A DNA stretch of 64,000 bases from Kitasatospora gansuensis (GCF_014203705.1 NZ_JACHJR010000001.1:2790001-2854000), one strand, 5' to 3'. Numbered from the stretch's first letter, positions 20,788 to 31,712 are shown. Made by a program: numbers and translations. The notes: generated by a model not told the origin, from the letters alone.

Positions 20788-21903
20788 CTACCGGTGGGTG
20801 GCCCCCGCCGCCCCGCTCCTGGTGGATCCCGCCTTCGCCGACGGCGTCGCCTCGGCCGGATTGGCGGGCTGGCTGCTGAGCACCGACTCGGGCACCGCCC
20901 GGTCGGCGGCCAGCGCCTGCCACAGCTCGGCGGCCCGGGGTTCGGCCGGGATCACCCGGTTCGGGTCGCTCGGGGCGGTGACCACCGGCAGGGTGACCAT
21001 GTCGAGGTTCTCCGGGCCGATCGGCTTGAGGGTGTCGGCGAGCCCGGCCAGGGCGCTCACCGAGGCCAGCTCGGAGTCGGTGGTGACGCTCTTGGTCAGC
21101 TTGTCCGCCACCGACCAGAGCTTGGCCGGGTTGGAGGTCAGCCCCATGCCCTTGATCTGCGTCAGGATCGACTTGACCATCTGCTTCTGCAGCTCGATCC
21201 GGCCCAGGTCGCTGCCGTCGCCGACGCCGTGCCTGGTCCGGACGAAGGCCAGCGCCTGGTCGCCGTTCAACTGGTGCGTGCCGGCTGCCAGGTGGAGCCC
21301 GCTGTCCTTGTCGTCGATGGCCACCGTGGTGGTCACGGTGACCCCGCCGATGGAGTTCACCAGGTCCGCGAAGCCGGCGAAGTCGATCTCGACGTAGTGG
21401 TCCATCCGCAGCCCGGTGAGCTGCTCGGTGGTCTTCACCGCACAGGCCGGGCCGCCGACCTCGTACGCGGTGTTGAACATCACGCTCTTCGCGGCGGGCA
21501 CCGCCTTGCCGGTGCCTACGGCGCTGCAGGCGGGCCGGGCGACCAGGGTGTCCCGGGGTATCGAGACCACGTCGGCCCGGGTGTGGGCCTGGTTGACGTG
21601 CACCACCATCGCGGTGTCCGAGCGGGCCGTGCCGTCGGTCTCGCCGCCCGCCAGGTCGCCGTTCTTGCCGTTGCGCGAGTCCGAGCCGAGCACCAGCACG
21701 TTGAACGAGCCGTTGGTCGAGGCGGGCGGCCTGGCGGTGCCCAGCTGGGCGTTGATGTCGACGCTCTTGATGTTCCCGTTGAGCTTCCAGTACGCGTACC
21801 CGGCCGCGCCGCCGCCGATCACCAGCAGCCCGGCCACCGTGCACGCGATGGTCCTGCGCAGGCGGACCCGCCGGCTCAGGGTCTTGCGTCGGTGTTCGGC
21901 CAT
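20788..21903 (-). CDS. LCP (LytR-CpsA-Psr) family cell-wall polymer ligase
   Basis: A 371-residue type II membrane protein. A basic N-terminus precedes one transmembrane helix (IACTVAGLLVIGGGAAGYAY), followed by an extracellular LCP domain. Conserved pieces are NVLVLGSDSRNGK, RSDTAMVVHVNQ, DVVSIPRDT and AFVRTRHGVGDGSDLGRIEL, which include the pyrophosphate-binding Arg/Asp residues. The C-terminus is a Pro/Ala/Ser-rich tail. LCP proteins attach glycopolymers to peptidoglycan, which fits the nearby WecA-type initiator. It lies downstream of rho behind a terminator. Confidence 0.9.
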   Translation of the reverse strand: MAEHRRKTLSRRVRLRRTIACTVAGLLVIGGGAAGYAYWKLNGNIKSVDINAQLGTARPPASTNGSFNVLVLGSDSRNGKNGDLAGGETDGTARSDTAMVVHVNQAHTRADVVSIPRDTLVARPACSAVGTGKAVPAAKSVMFNTAYEVGGPACAVKTTEQLTGLRMDHYVEIDFAGFADLVNSIGGVTVTTTVAIDDKDSGLHLAAGTHQLNGDQALAFVRTRHGVGDGSDLGRIELQKQMVKSILTQIKGMGLTSNPAKLWSVADKLTKSVTTDSELASVSALAGLADTLKPIGPENLDMVTLPVVTAPSDPNRVIPAEPRAAELWQALAADRAVPESVLSSQPANPAEATPSAKAGSTRSGAAGATHR

Positions 21904-22014
21904 AGCGTCTCGTCCTCAGCTCTCTGGGGGCTTGGTCGGTATGACCTTCATTCTGAGCATAAGGGAATCAGATACCGATAAGTCCGTTTCTTAAGTCGTG
22001 CTTGGAAGACGCGA

Positions 22015-22046
22015 AAGCCCCGGACCGCGGTTGCGGTCCGGGGCTT
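22015..22046 (-). terminator. rho terminator
   Basis: A perfect 14-bp stem (AAGCCCCGGACCGC / GCGGTCCGGGGCTT) with a GGTT tetraloop, 18 nt beyond the rho stop. It is among the strongest hairpins in the window, with the A and T residues at the ends of the arms. Confidence 0.85.
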
Positions 22047-22063
22047 CGAGTCCTGCCGGGAGG

Positions 22064-24181
22064 TCAGTCCTGGCCGGGGGTGTTCTTGGCGATCACCATC
22101 AGGAACTCGGCGTTGCTCTTGGTCTGCTTCATCTTGTCCAGCAGCAGCTCGATCGCCTGCTGCGAGTCGAGCGCGTGCAGCACCCGGCGGAGCTTCCAGG
22201 TGATGGCCAACTCCTCGCTGCCCAGCAGGATCTCCTCCTTGCGGGTGCTCGAGGCGTCGACGTCGACGGCCGGGAAGATCCGCTTGTCGGAGAGCTTGCG
22301 GTCGAGCTTGAGCTCCATGTTGCCGGTGCCCTTGAACTCCTCGAAGACCACCTCGTCGGCCCGCGAGCCGGTCTCCACCAGCGCGGTGGCGAGGATGGTC
22401 AGCGAGCCGCCGTTCTCGATGTTGCGCGCGGCGCCGAAGAACTTCTTCGGCGGGTAGAGCGCGGTCGAGTCGACACCACCGGACAGGATGCGGCCGGAGG
22501 CCGGCGCCGCCAGGTTGTAGGCGCGGCCCAGGCGGGTGATCGAGTCCAGCAGGATGACCACGTCGTGGCCCAGCTCGACCAGGCGCTTGGCGCGCTCGAT
22601 GGCCAGCTCGGCGACGACCGTGTGGTCCTCGGCCGGGCGGTCGAAGGTCGAGGAGATGACCTCGCCCTTGACCGACCGCTGCATGTCGGTGACCTCTTCC
22701 GGACGCTCGTCGACCAGGACGACCATCAGGTGGCACTCGGGGTTGTTGTGGGTGATCGCGTTGGCGATCGCCTGCATGATCATCGTCTTGCCGGTCTTCG
22801 GCGGGGCGACGATCAGACCACGCTGACCCTTACCGATCGGCGACACCAGGTCGATGATGCGGGTGGTCAGGATGCCCGGGTCGGTCTCGAGCCGCAGACG
22901 CTCCTGCGGGTAGAGCGGGGTCAGCTTGCCGAACTCGGGGCGGTTGCGGCCGCTCTCCGGGTCCATGCCGTTGACGGAGTCCAGCCGCACCATGGCGTTG
23001 AACTTCTCGCGGCGCTCGCCGTCCTTGGGCTGGCGCACCGCACCGGTGATCGCGTCACCCTTGCGCAGGCCGTTCTTGCGGACCTGGGCCAGCGAGACGT
23101 AGACGTCGTTCGAACCCGGCAGGTAGCCGGAGGTCCGGACGAAGGCGTAGTTGTCGAGGATGTCCAGGATGCCCGCGACCGGGATCAGCACATCGTCGTC
23201 GTTGACCTGCACCTCGGCGGGGCCGGCCTCGAAGCGCTCGCCCCGGGTGCCACGGCCCCGGCGGTCGCGGTAGCGACCCCGACGGCCACGGCGGCCGTCG
23301 CCGAACTCGTCGTCGTCGTAGCCGCCGACCGGCTGCTGCTGCTGGCCGCCGCTCTGCTGACGGTTCTGCTGCGGGGCGCTCTCCTGCTGGGTCTGCTGAC
23401 CCTGCTGGCGCTCGCCGCGCTCCGGACGGTCGGTGCGGTCGCGGCGGTTGCGACGGTCCCGGCGGGACTCGCGGCTGTCGCCGTCCTGCCCGGCCTGGCT
23501 CTCGGTGGTCTCGGTGCGCTCGCCGCCCTCGCGGCGGTCGCGCCGGTCCCGGCGGTCCCGGCGGGTCTCGGTCCGGCCGTCGGCGTCCAGCGTGCGGGCG
23601 TCGGCACGGGCCTCGGCGACCACGGTGCCGGTCGACTCGGCGGCGGCCGCGGCAGCGGCCTCGGCGGTCGGCGCACCGGCGGCCGAGGTGGCCCGCCGGC
23701 GGGTGCGCTCGGCACGGGCCGGGGCGGCGGTCTCGGCGGCGGCCTGGACCGGGATCTCGATCTGGGCCTGCGGCTCGGCGGCCGGGGCGGCCGCGGTGGC
23801 GGCGGCCTTGGTCCGGCGGGCAGCCCGCGGCGGAGCCGCATCGTGTCCCTGCTCTTCGGCCACGGGAGCCGCGGGGGCCTCGGCGGCGGCCGGAGCCGCG
23901 GCCTTGGTGGCCCGCTTGGCGGGAGCGGCCGGGGCGGCGGCGCCGGCCAGCAGCGGGTCACCGCCGCTCTTCTCCTTGATGGCGTCAATCAGCTGGCTCT
24001 TGCGAAGGCGTCCGGTACCGCTGATCCCGAGGGTCGAGGCGAGCTTCTGCAGCTCGGCCAGGACCAGGCCGTCGAGGCCGGCGGCAGCGGTACGGCGGCG
24101 CTTGGCCGGAGCCGCCGGGGCGGCGGTGTCTGACGCGTCGGCGTCGGGGCGCGCGCCCATCAGATCGGTGGAGTCGCTCAC
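22064..24181 (-). CDS. rho: Transcription termination factor Rho
   Basis: A 705-residue Rho, nearly 290 residues longer than in E. coli. The N-terminal Rho_N segment ([20 protein letters not shown]) is followed by a long low-complexity insert rich in Ala, Arg, Gly, Glu and Gln, with [11 protein letters not shown] repeats. The RNA-binding fold and the hexameric ATPase follow, with P-loop [18 protein letters not shown] and Walker [17 protein letters not shown]. It acts as an RNA-dependent translocase ending transcription. The long insert is typical of high-GC actinobacteria. A ~530-nt untranslated region precedes it. Confidence 0.97.
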   Translation of the reverse strand: MSDSTDLMGARPDADASDTAAPAAPAKRRRTAAAGLDGLVLAELQKLASTLGISGTGRLRKSQLIDAIKEKSGGDPLLAGAAAPAAPAKRATKAAAPAAAEAPAAPVAEEQGHDAAPPRAARRTKAAATAAAPAAEPQAQIEIPVQAAAETAAPARAERTRRRATSAAGAPTAEAAAAAAAESTGTVVAEARADARTLDADGRTETRRDRRDRRDRREGGERTETTESQAGQDGDSRESRRDRRNRRDRTDRPERGERQQGQQTQQESAPQQNRQQSGGQQQQPVGGYDDDEFGDGRRGRRGRYRDRRGRGTRGERFEAGPAEVQVNDDDVLIPVAGILDILDNYAFVRTSGYLPGSNDVYVSLAQVRKNGLRKGDAITGAVRQPKDGERREKFNAMVRLDSVNGMDPESGRNRPEFGKLTPLYPQERLRLETDPGILTTRIIDLVSPIGKGQRGLIVAPPKTGKTMIMQAIANAITHNNPECHLMVVLVDERPEEVTDMQRSVKGEVISSTFDRPAEDHTVVAELAIERAKRLVELGHDVVILLDSITRLGRAYNLAAPASGRILSGGVDSTALYPPKKFFGAARNIENGGSLTILATALVETGSRADEVVFEEFKGTGNMELKLDRKLSDKRIFPAVDVDASSTRKEEILLGSEELAITWKLRRVLHALDSQQAIELLLDKMKQTKSNAEFLMVIAKNTPGQD

Positions 24182-24714
24182 TAAGGGTCCTTCCCTGGAG
24201 CGGACGTCGGCCTGTCTGGCTCGGCGACCGGTTGTGCTGTCCTGACCAACGCTTGACTGCGTCGGTCCGAGGCGGTGATCCCCCGAATGGCGCTGCCAGT
24301 CGGGGAAGAGCTGCGATGTGCACGGTGGTGCGATGTGGCGCGGATCGGTCTCGTGCCGACCCCGCTGCCTGCGATACCCGGGCCCCCGTCGCGTGACGGT
24401 GACCGGGCCCCATCCGGGCGTGCCTCTATGTGGGAGGCCGCGGGAGGGAGTCAGGTGCCGTCACGGCTTCGGGAAACGGCCGCCTTTGCGCAGGCAGGCT
24501 GCGTACGCGCTGCGGAGGGCTCCCGGAGAATCGTGGTCCCGTTCGTCCACGGCTCCACTCGTGCGGACTCGCCGCAACAGTGGAGGCTCGGGATCGGGAC
24601 GTGGCGCACCGCACCCCGGAGGGCACCTGGTGCAGCAATGAGGTTAACACTACCGACCCCCTGAGACATTCCCCGGCCCCGTTCTCGTCAATCGTGTCCG
24701 TGCGACCGCTTTGG
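24182..24714. other. Long intergenic region upstream of rho
   Basis: A 533-nt gap between the rho start and the thrB stop, with no supportable ORF on either strand. It probably contains the thrB 3' end and a long rho 5' leader. On the minus strand a TTGACG hexamer lies near 24688-24693, but no good -10 follows at 17-18 nt. GC-rich complementary stretches around 24380-24420 could fold in the leader. Confidence 0.5.
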
Positions 24715-25632
24715 TCAGCCGTCCAGCGGCAGCACCGAGGCCCCGGTGCCGTCGAGCCGGAGCCGGTGCGCGGCGAAGCCCTGACCTGCGAAGGTGAGCA
24801 GCTTCTCGGCGTTCGCCTCGTCCGCGAGGGCCAGCACGGTGGGGCCCGCGCCGGAGATGACGGCCGGGATGCCCTCGGCCCGCAGGGCGCCCACCAGACC
24901 GGCGCTCTCGGGCATCGCGGAGGCGCGGTAGTCCTGGTGCAGTCGGTCCTCGGTGGCGGCCAGCAGCAGTTCGGGGCGGTTGGTCAGGGCCTCCACCAGC
25001 AGGGCGGCCCGACCGGCGTTGACGGCGGCGTCGGAGAGCGGCACGGTCTTCGGCAGCAGGCCGCGGGCGGTCTCGGTGAGCACCTCGGTGGACGGGATGA
25101 ACACCACCGGGACGACCTGCTCGGACGGCTCGAGCCGGACCGCCTTGGCGGAGTCCTCGTCCGTCCAGGCGATGGTGAACCCGCCGCGCAGACAGGCGGC
25201 GACGTTGTCGGGGTGGCCCTCCAGCTCGGAGGCGAGGGCCAGCAGGGCGGCGTCGTCCAGCGCGCTCGGGCCGCCGATGGTGACGGCGCGGGCGGCGACG
25301 ATGCCGGCGCAGATCGCGGCGGAGGAGGAGCCCAGGCCCCGGCCGTGCGGTATCCGGTTGGCGCAGACCACCTCCAGGCCGCGCGGCTGACCGCCGAGGC
25401 GGTCGAAGGCGGCCCGCATCGAACGGATCATCAGATGCCGTTCGTCGCGCGGCAGGGTGGCCGCCCCCTCGCCGGCGATGTCCACCGACAGACCGGAGTC
25501 GGCGACCCGGACCACCACGTCGTCGTACAGGCCCAGGGCGAGTCCGAAGGCGTCGAAGCCGGGGCCGAGGTTGGCACTGGTCGCGGGGACCCGGACCCGG
25601 ACGGCGGCAGCACGGAACGCGGGACCAGCCAT
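24715..25632 (-). CDS. thrB: Homoserine kinase
   Basis: A 305-residue GHMP kinase phosphorylating homoserine. The N-terminus VRVRVPATSANLGPGFDAFG and the glycine/serine-rich ATP loop IPHGRGLGSSSAAICAGIV are diagnostic. The C-terminal motif GAGPTVLALAD is also present. The ATG at 25632 starts the conserved core; the in-frame upstream extension is Pro/Arg-rich and shows no similarity. It is separated from thrC by 339 nt with a terminator, so unlike many bacteria it is not tightly coupled to thrC. Confidence 0.95.
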   Translation of the reverse strand: MAGPAFRAAAVRVRVPATSANLGPGFDAFGLALGLYDDVVVRVADSGLSVDIAGEGAATLPRDERHLMIRSMRAAFDRLGGQPRGLEVVCANRIPHGRGLGSSSAAICAGIVAARAVTIGGPSALDDAALLALASELEGHPDNVAACLRGGFTIAWTDEDSAKAVRLEPSEQVVPVVFIPSTEVLTETARGLLPKTVPLSDAAVNAGRAALLVEALTNRPELLLAATEDRLHQDYRASAMPESAGLVGALRAEGIPAVISGAGPTVLALADEANAEKLLTFAGQGFAAHRLRLDGTGASVLPLDG

Positions 25633-25904
25633 GGTGGTGGGACTCTCCTGGGAGGTGACGGCCCGGTTGGGGTCGGGCCTGCGGTGGTACGTGTGCGGGG
25701 TTTTCGCGACAGCTCCCCGGCGGGGTGGGTGCGGCGCACGGCGCGGCCCACTGCGGTCCAGACTATCGAAGAGAGGTTCCACAGCGGTACACCCCGCACC
25801 CCTCCGATCTGCCGTGTTGCCGATTCTGGCCGGAAATTGCGCGGAAGCGGGCACGGAATCCGCCCGGAAGTCGGCGCGGACGGGCAGAAATGAGTGCCCT
25901 CGCA

Positions 25905-25945
25905 AACAAGTCGGGCCGACCCCCGAAAGAGTCGGCCCGCTTGTT
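25905..25945 (-). terminator. thrC terminator in the thrC-thrB gap
   Basis: The stem pairs 25905-25920 with 25931-25945, with a single bulged base and a perfect CGGGCCGAC / GTCGGCCCG core around a 10-nt loop. It lies 26 nt past the thrC stop. The remaining part of this 339-nt gap holds a TAGTCT hexamer near 25765 as a possible thrB -10, and AGGAG 12 nt before the thrB start. Confidence 0.75.
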
Positions 25946-25971
25946 GACAGCTCGTCAGTCCGGCGGCTTCG

Positions 25972-27057
25972 TCAGTCCAGCAGCCCGAGGCGGCGGGCGG
26001 CCGCCTCCGGGTCGATCGGCACGATCTGCGGCTGCGGCGCACCGGCCACCGCCCAGTCCGGGTCCTTGAGGCCGTTGCCGGTCACGGTGCAGACGATCCG
26101 CTGGCCCGGGTCGACCAGACCGGCCTCCGCCTTGGCCAGCAGGCCGGCCACCGAGGCGGCCGAGGCGGGCTCCACGAAGACGCCCTCCTGCGCGGCCAGC
26201 AGGCGGTAGGCGGACAGGATCTGACGGTCCGTCACCTTGTCGATGAGGCCGCCCGACTCGTCCCGCGCGGCGATCGCGTAGTCCCAGGAGGCCGGGTTGC
26301 CGATCCGGATCGCGGTGGCGATGGTCTGCGGCTTGAGCACCGGGGCGCCGTCCACGATCGGGGCCGATCCGGAGGCCTGGAAGCCCCACATCCGCGGGGT
26401 GCGGTCGGCCAGACCGTCCTTCGCGTACTCGGTGTAGCCCTTCCAGTAGGCGGTGATGTTGCCCGCGTTGCCGACCGGGAGGACGTGGATGTCGGGGGCG
26501 TCGCCGAGCATGTCGACGATCTCGAAGGCGGCGGTCTTCTGGCCCTCGATCCGGACCGGGTTCACCGAGTTGACCAGCGCCACCGGGTACTTCTCGGAGA
26601 GTTCACGCGCAAGGGTGAGGCAGTCGTCGAAGTTCCCGTCCACCTGGAGGATCTTCGCGCCGTGCACCAGCGCCTGGCCCATCTTGCCGAGCGCGATCTT
26701 GCCCTGCGGGACCAGCACGGCGGAGACCATCCCGGCCCGCACCGCGTACGCCGCGGCGGAGGCCGAGGTGTTGCCGGTGGAGGCGCAGATGACGGCCTGG
26801 GCGCCGTCCTCCTTGGCCTTGGAGATCGCCATCGTCATACCGCGGTCCTTGAAGGACCCGGTCGGGTTGGCGCCCTCGACCTTGAGGTAGACCTCGCAGC
26901 CGAGCCGCTCGGAGAGCACCTGGGCCGGGACGAGCGGCGTGCCGCCCTCGAGCAGGGTGACCACGGGGGTGGAGGCGGAGACCGGCAGACGGTCGCGGTA
27001 CTCCTCGATGAGGCCGCGCCACTGGTGGGTACGACCGCTCTGGGTAACGGCGTTCAT
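25972..27057 (-). CDS. thrC: Threonine synthase
   Basis: A 361-residue fold-type II PLP enzyme of the short actinobacterial type. The Schiff-base lysine is in [19 protein letters not shown]. The phosphate-binding loop is [15 protein letters not shown], and the start region [13 protein letters not shown] is typical. It converts O-phosphohomoserine to threonine. The ATG has AGGA six nt upstream. It lies 8 nt after hom, so both are cotranscribed. Confidence 0.96.
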   Translation of the reverse strand: MNAVTQSGRTHQWRGLIEEYRDRLPVSASTPVVTLLEGGTPLVPAQVLSERLGCEVYLKVEGANPTGSFKDRGMTMAISKAKEDGAQAVICASTGNTSASAAAYAVRAGMVSAVLVPQGKIALGKMGQALVHGAKILQVDGNFDDCLTLARELSEKYPVALVNSVNPVRIEGQKTAAFEIVDMLGDAPDIHVLPVGNAGNITAYWKGYTEYAKDGLADRTPRMWGFQASGSAPIVDGAPVLKPQTIATAIRIGNPASWDYAIAARDESGGLIDKVTDRQILSAYRLLAAQEGVFVEPASAASVAGLLAKAEAGLVDPGQRIVCTVTGNGLKDPDWAVAGAPQPQIVPIDPEAAARRLGLLD

Positions 27058-27065
27058 GGTGCTTC

Positions 27066-28358
27066 CTACTCCCCTTCAACCCGCATGATGCTGGCCACGT
27101 CCCGCACGCTGTCCAGCGCACGGAGCTTGTCGACCGTCGCCGACAGCGCGGCGTCGGTGGCGCGGTGGGTGACCACGACGAGCGAGGCGTCGCCGTCGCG
27201 GCCCTGCTGGCGCACGGTGTCGATGGACACGCCGTGCTCGGCGAAGACGGAGGCCACCTGGGCCAGCACGCCCGCGCGGTCGTCCACGTCCAGGCTGACG
27301 TGGTACCGGGTGATCACCTGGTCCATCGGCTTGGCCGGGAGCTGGGTGTACACCGAATCGCCGGGCCCGGTGGTGCCGTTGACCTTGTTGCGGCAGACCG
27401 CGACCAGGTCGCCGAGCACCGCGGAGGCGGTCGGCGCGCCACCGGCGCCGGGGCCGTAGAACATCAGCCGGCCGGCTGCCTCGGCCTCCACGAAGACCGC
27501 GTTGTACGCCTCGCGGACCGAGGCCAGCGGGTGGGTCAGCGGCAGCATCGCGGGGTGCACCCGGGCGGTGACCGACTCGCCGTCGGCCGCGCGCTCGCAG
27601 ATCGCCAGCAGCTTGACCACGCAGCCCATCTCCTTGGCGGAGGCGATGTCGGCGGCGGTCACCTCGGTGATGCCCTCGCGGTAGACGTCCGCGGCGGTGA
27701 CCTTGGTGTGGAAGGCGATGCCGGCCAGGATGGCGGCCTTGGCGGCGGCGTCGAAGCCCTCCACGTCGGCGGTCGGGTCGGCCTCGGCGTAGCCCAGCGC
27801 GGTGGCCTCCTCCAGTGCCTCGGAGTACCCGGCACCGGTGGAGTCCATCTTGTCCATGATGAAGTTGGTGGTGCCGTTGACGATGCCGAGCACCCGGTTC
27901 ACCTTGTCGCCCGCGAGCGACTCGCGAAGCGGGCGGAGCAGCGGGATGGCACCGGCGACGGCGGCCTCGTAGTAGAGGTCCACGCCCGCCTTGGCGGCGG
28001 CGGCGTGCAGCTCGGCACCGTCCTTGGCCAGCAGCGCCTTGTTGGCGGAGACCACCGAGGCGCCGTTCGCGAAGGCGCTCAGGATGAGGTGCTTGGACGG
28101 CTCGATGCCGCCGACGACCTCGATCACCACGTCGATGTCGCCGCGGTTCACCAGCGCCTCGGCGTCGGTGGTGATCAGGTGCTCGGGCACTCCGGCGCGG
28201 GCCCGGCCGGCCCGGCGGACCGCGACGCCGACGAGCTCGACCGGAGCGCCGATCCGCGCGGCGAGGTCGGCGGCGTCCGTCGTCATGATGCGCGCCACCT
28301 CGGAGCCCACCACACCACAGCCCAGCAACGCCACCTTCAGCGGGCGCGTACGCATCAT
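27066..28358 (-). CDS. hom: Homoserine dehydrogenase
   Basis: A 430-residue enzyme reducing aspartate semialdehyde to homoserine. The Rossmann motif is [17 protein letters not shown], and the catalytic domain contains [14 protein letters not shown] and [21 protein letters not shown]-terminal ACT domain ([20 protein letters not shown]) suggests threonine feedback inhibition. Two adjacent ATGs are present; the second has the better distance from GGAG. It is first in hom-thrC. Confidence 0.97.
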   Translation of the reverse strand: MMRTRPLKVALLGCGVVGSEVARIMTTDAADLAARIGAPVELVGVAVRRAGRARAGVPEHLITTDAEALVNRGDIDVVIEVVGGIEPSKHLILSAFANGASVVSANKALLAKDGAELHAAAAKAGVDLYYEAAVAGAIPLLRPLRESLAGDKVNRVLGIVNGTTNFIMDKMDSTGAGYSEALEEATALGYAEADPTADVEGFDAAAKAAILAGIAFHTKVTAADVYREGITEVTAADIASAKEMGCVVKLLAICERAADGESVTARVHPAMLPLTHPLASVREAYNAVFVEAEAAGRLMFYGPGAGGAPTASAVLGDLVAVCRNKVNGTTGPGDSVYTQLPAKPMDQVITRYHVSLDVDDRAGVLAQVASVFAEHGVSIDTVRQQGRDGDASLVVVTHRATDAALSATVDKLRALDSVRDVASIMRVEGE

Positions 28359-28501
28359 CCGACTCCGCTCTGCTTTCTCGGGTTTTCCGGCGGGCTATTG
28401 GTTGGCGGTATTCGCCGCCCGCAGGGTATTCGGTCCGTACCAGTCTCCGGGACCAGCCGCGTGAATCTACGGCTGGTCCATCATCTGAGACGAGAATTTC
28501 C

Positions 28502-29893
28502 TCATCCGATATCGAGCCGCAGGAGATCCTCCTCCGTCTCGCGGCGGACGATCACCCGGGCCGCACCGTCCAGGACGGCGAGCACGGGGGGCTTGAGGGC
28601 GTGGTTGTAGTTGCTCGCCATCGAGCGGCAGTACGCCCCGGTCGCGGGGACCGCGATCAGGTCGCCCGGCGTCAGGTCGGCGGGCAGGAACGCGTCCCGG
28701 ACCACGATGTCGCCAGACTCGCAGTGCTTGCCGACCACCCGGACCAGCATCGGCTCGGCCTCGCTGGTGCGCGAGACGAGGGCGACTGAGTACTCGGCGT
28801 CGTAGAGCGCGGTGCGGATGTTGTCCGACATACCGCCGTCCACGCTGACATAGGTGCGCAGTCCGTCGAGTGGCTTGATCGTACCGACCTCGTACAGCGT
28901 GAACGCGGTCGGGCCGACGATCGCCCGGCCCGGCTCGACGCTCAGGCGCGGCGCGTTCAGGCTGGCGGCGGCGCACTCCCGGCGGACGATCTCGGCCAGC
29001 GAGGCGGCGATCTCGGCGGGGGTGCGCGGGTCGTCCTCGCTGGTGTACGCGATGCCCAGACCGCCGCCGAGGTCGATCTCCGGCAGCTCGACCCCGTGCT
29101 CGTCCCTGACCTGCACCAGCAGGTTCACCACCCGGCGGGCGGCCACCTCGAAGCCGGCCGTGTCGAAGATCTGCGAGCCGATGTGCGAGTGGATGCCGCG
29201 CAGCTCCAGGCTCGGGTGGGCCAGCGTGCGGCGGACCGCCTCGGCCGCCCGGCCGCCGCTCAGCGACAGGCCGAACTTCTGGTCCTCGTGCGCCGTCGCG
29301 ATGAACTCGTGGGTGTGCGCCTCGACGCCCACCGTCACCCGGATCAGGACCGGCTGCCTGACCCCCTGGGCCGCCGCGATCGCGGCCAGCCGGTCGATCT
29401 CCTGGTACGAGTCGACCACGATGTGCCCGACGCCCGCCTTGACCGCCTGCTCCAGCTCGTCCGGCGACTTGTTGTTGCCGTGCAGCGCGATCCGCTCCCC
29501 CGGCATCCCGGCCGCCAGCGCGACCCCCAACTCGCCCGCGCTGCACACGTCGAGGTTCAGCCCCTCCTCGTGCAGCCAGCGGACGATCGCCTTGGAGAGG
29601 AACGCCTTGCCCGCGTAGTAGACGTCGGCACCCTCGCCGAACGCGTCCCGCCAGGCCCGGGCGCGGGCCCGGAAGTCGGCCTCGTCCATGACGTACGCCG
29701 GGGTGCCGAACTCGGCGGCCAGCGCCTTGACGTCGATGCCGCCGACGGTGGCGACGCCCTCGGCGTCGCGGGCGACGGTGCTCGACCAGACCTTGGGATC
29801 GAGCGCGTTCAGGTCGCTCGGCGGGGCCAGGTAGTGGCCCTCGGGCAGCACGTCACCGTGGCGGGGGCCTGCGGGGTGGGCGGAGCGGCTCAT
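28502..29893 (-). CDS. lysA: Diaminopimelate decarboxylase
   Basis: A 463-residue alanine-racemase-fold PLP decarboxylase giving lysine from meso-diaminopimelate. The PLP lysine lies in [17 protein letters not shown], and HIGSQIF and the glycine loop [12 protein letters not shown] follow. The active-site cysteine lies in [11 protein letters not shown]. It has AAGGA 7 nt before the ATG. It is separated from argS by a strong hairpin and from hom by 143 nt. Confidence 0.97.
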   Translation of the reverse strand: MSRSAHPAGPRHGDVLPEGHYLAPPSDLNALDPKVWSSTVARDAEGVATVGGIDVKALAAEFGTPAYVMDEADFRARARAWRDAFGEGADVYYAGKAFLSKAIVRWLHEEGLNLDVCSAGELGVALAAGMPGERIALHGNNKSPDELEQAVKAGVGHIVVDSYQEIDRLAAIAAAQGVRQPVLIRVTVGVEAHTHEFIATAHEDQKFGLSLSGGRAAEAVRRTLAHPSLELRGIHSHIGSQIFDTAGFEVAARRVVNLLVQVRDEHGVELPEIDLGGGLGIAYTSEDDPRTPAEIAASLAEIVRRECAAASLNAPRLSVEPGRAIVGPTAFTLYEVGTIKPLDGLRTYVSVDGGMSDNIRTALYDAEYSVALVSRTSEAEPMLVRVVGKHCESGDIVVRDAFLPADLTPGDLIAVPATGAYCRSMASNYNHALKPPVLAVLDGAARVIVRRETEEDLLRLDIG

Positions 29894-29912
29894 CGTGGTG
29901 TCCTTACGAGTA

Positions 29913-29949
29913 GGGGCGGTGACGTGTCCTGACGGACCGTCACCGCCCC
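29913..29949 (-). terminator. Hairpin between argS and lysA
   Basis: Perfect outer arms GGGGCGGTGACG and CGTCACCGCCCC, continued by inner GTCC / GGAC around a TGAC tetraloop, give about 16 bp with one bulge. It begins 23 nt after the argS stop and ends 20 nt before the lysA ATG. It could be a terminator, or an attenuator partially separating the two genes. Confidence 0.7.
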
Positions 29950-29971
29950 CGGGGCGCTTGGGGGTTGGCGA

Positions 29972-31627
29972 CTACATCCGCTCGGGCGTGGATACGCCCA
30001 GGAGCGTGAGCCCGTTGGCGATGACCGTGCGCGTGGCGTCGGCCAGCCAGAGGCGGGCGTGCGTCAGGTCGGTGACGGGCTCGTCGCCCTTGGGCAGGAT
30101 CTGGCACTTGTCGTAGAACTGGTGGTACTTGCGTGCCACCCGCTCCAGGTAGTGCGCGACGTGGTGCGGCTCGCGGTGCTCGCCGGCCTTCGCCAGGACC
30201 CGGGGGAACTCGCCCAGCTCGCCGAGCAGCGCGGACTCCCACTCGGTGCTCAGCAGCTCCGGCTTGAAGTCCTCGGACTTGGTGATGCCCAGCTCGGCCG
30301 CCTTGCGCTGCACGCCGCACATCCGGGTGTGCGCGTACTGCACGTAGAAGACCGGGTTCTCGTTGGTCTGGCTGGTCAGCACGTTGATGTCGAGCGTGAT
30401 GGTGGAGTCGGTCGAGGACCGGGCCAGGGTGTACCGGGCCGCGTCCACGCCGATCCAGTCGACCACGTCGTCGATCGTGATGATGTTGCCGGCCCGCTTC
30501 GACAGCCGGACCTCCTCGCCGTCGCGAAGCATCTTCACGAACTGGCCGATCTTGACCTCGATATTGCGGTCCATGTCGTCGCCCGCGCAGGCCGCAATGG
30601 CCTTCAGCCGGTTGACGTAACCGTGGTGGTCCGCGCCGAGCATGTAGACCGAGACCTCGCTGCCCCGGTCCCGCTTGCTCAGGTAGTACGCGGCGTCGGC
30701 GGCGAAGTAGGTGGTCTCGCCGTCGGCCTTGATCAGGACGCGGTCCTTGTCGTCACCGAAGTCGGTGGTGCGCAGCCAGATCGCACCGTCCTGGTCGAAG
30801 ACGTGGCCCTGCTCGCGCAGCCGCTCGATCGCCTTCTCGACGGCGCCCGAGTCGTGCAGCGTCTTCTCCGAGAACCAGACGTCGAAGTGGGTGCCGAACT
30901 CGTCCATCGACCGCTGGATCTCGGCGACCATCAGCTTGAGGCCCTCGGTGCGGAACACCTGGAGCTGCTCGTCCTCGGGCAGGTCGAGCACGCCGGGGAC
31001 GCCGGCCACCAGCGCCTTGGCGATGTCGACGATGTACTCGCCCACGTAACCGTCGGCAGGCGCGGGCCGGCCGTTCGCGGCGGCCTGCAGCGAGGCGGCG
31101 AACTTGCCGATCTGCACGCCGGCGTCGTTCAGGTAGTACTCGGTGGTGACCTCGGCGCCCGAGGCCCGGAGCACCCGGGCGAGCGAGTCGCCGACGGCCG
31201 CCCAGCGGACGCCGCCGATGTGGATCGGTCCGGTCGGGTTGGCCGAGACGAACTCGAGGTTGATCCTCAGATCCTTGAGTTCCTCGTTCCGGCCGTACGC
31301 CTGGCCGGCCTTCACGATGGCGCGGGCCAGCTCACCCTGAGCTGCCGTGTCCAGCGTGATGTTGAGGAAGCCCGGACCGGCGATGTCCACCTTCGACACT
31401 CCGGCGATCTCTCGCAGGCGCGCGGCCAGGCTCTCCGCGACGGCTCGCGGCGGCTTGCCGGCCGCCTTCGCGAGCTGGAGGGCCACGTTGGTGGCGTAGT
31501 CGCCGTGGTCCCTGTTCTTGGGCCGCTCGATCGTCACGTGCTCGGGCACGGCGACGGTCAGCTCGCCCGCCTCTACGGCGGCGCTCACTGCGGCCTGGAC
31601 TGCCTGGGAAAGCTCTGCGGGTGTCAC
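29972..31627 (-). CDS. argS: Arginyl-tRNA synthetase
   Basis: A 551-residue class I synthetase. An N-terminal Add-1 domain precedes the HIGH-type motif ANPTGPIHIGGVRWAAVGDS (HIGG here), and the KMSKS region reads VRLSKRAGN. The C-terminal DALR anticodon domain includes YVQYAHTRMCGVQRKA. I start it at the GTG at 31627, giving the usual VTPAELSQAV start. There is no Shine-Dalgarno, but TAGGCT lies 7 nt upstream, consistent with a leaderless mRNA. The longer in-frame reading has no similarity. Confidence 0.95.
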   Translation of the reverse strand: MTPAELSQAVQAAVSAAVEAGELTVAVPEHVTIERPKNRDHGDYATNVALQLAKAAGKPPRAVAESLAARLREIAGVSKVDIAGPGFLNITLDTAAQGELARAIVKAGQAYGRNEELKDLRINLEFVSANPTGPIHIGGVRWAAVGDSLARVLRASGAEVTTEYYLNDAGVQIGKFAASLQAAANGRPAPADGYVGEYIVDIAKALVAGVPGVLDLPEDEQLQVFRTEGLKLMVAEIQRSMDEFGTHFDVWFSEKTLHDSGAVEKAIERLREQGHVFDQDGAIWLRTTDFGDDKDRVLIKADGETTYFAADAAYYLSKRDRGSEVSVYMLGADHHGYVNRLKAIAACAGDDMDRNIEVKIGQFVKMLRDGEEVRLSKRAGNIITIDDVVDWIGVDAARYTLARSSTDSTITLDINVLTSQTNENPVFYVQYAHTRMCGVQRKAAELGITKSEDFKPELLSTEWESALLGELGEFPRVLAKAGEHREPHHVAHYLERVARKYHQFYDKCQILPKGDEPVTDLTHARLWLADATRTVIANGLTLLGVSTPERM

Positions 31628-31634
31628 GGGCCCA

Positions 31635-31640
31635 AGCCTA
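31635..31640 (-). promoter_or_regulatory. -10 hexamer for leaderless argS
   Basis: TAGGCT on the minus strand is exactly 7 nt from the argS GTG. The same hexamer and spacing occur at the cobalamin adenosyltransferase gene in this window. Confidence 0.45.
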
Positions 31641-31712
31641 GGCGAGAGGCGGTACGCGGCCGCACCTGGTTTACCCGTTGAGACGGGCGTGCCGCGGCTT
31701 TCCGGTGGCAAT

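Noticed and set aside
24318..24641. Small ORFs in the rho-thrB gap
   Set aside because: No ribosome site, no recognisable protein, and composition no different from random shadow frames.
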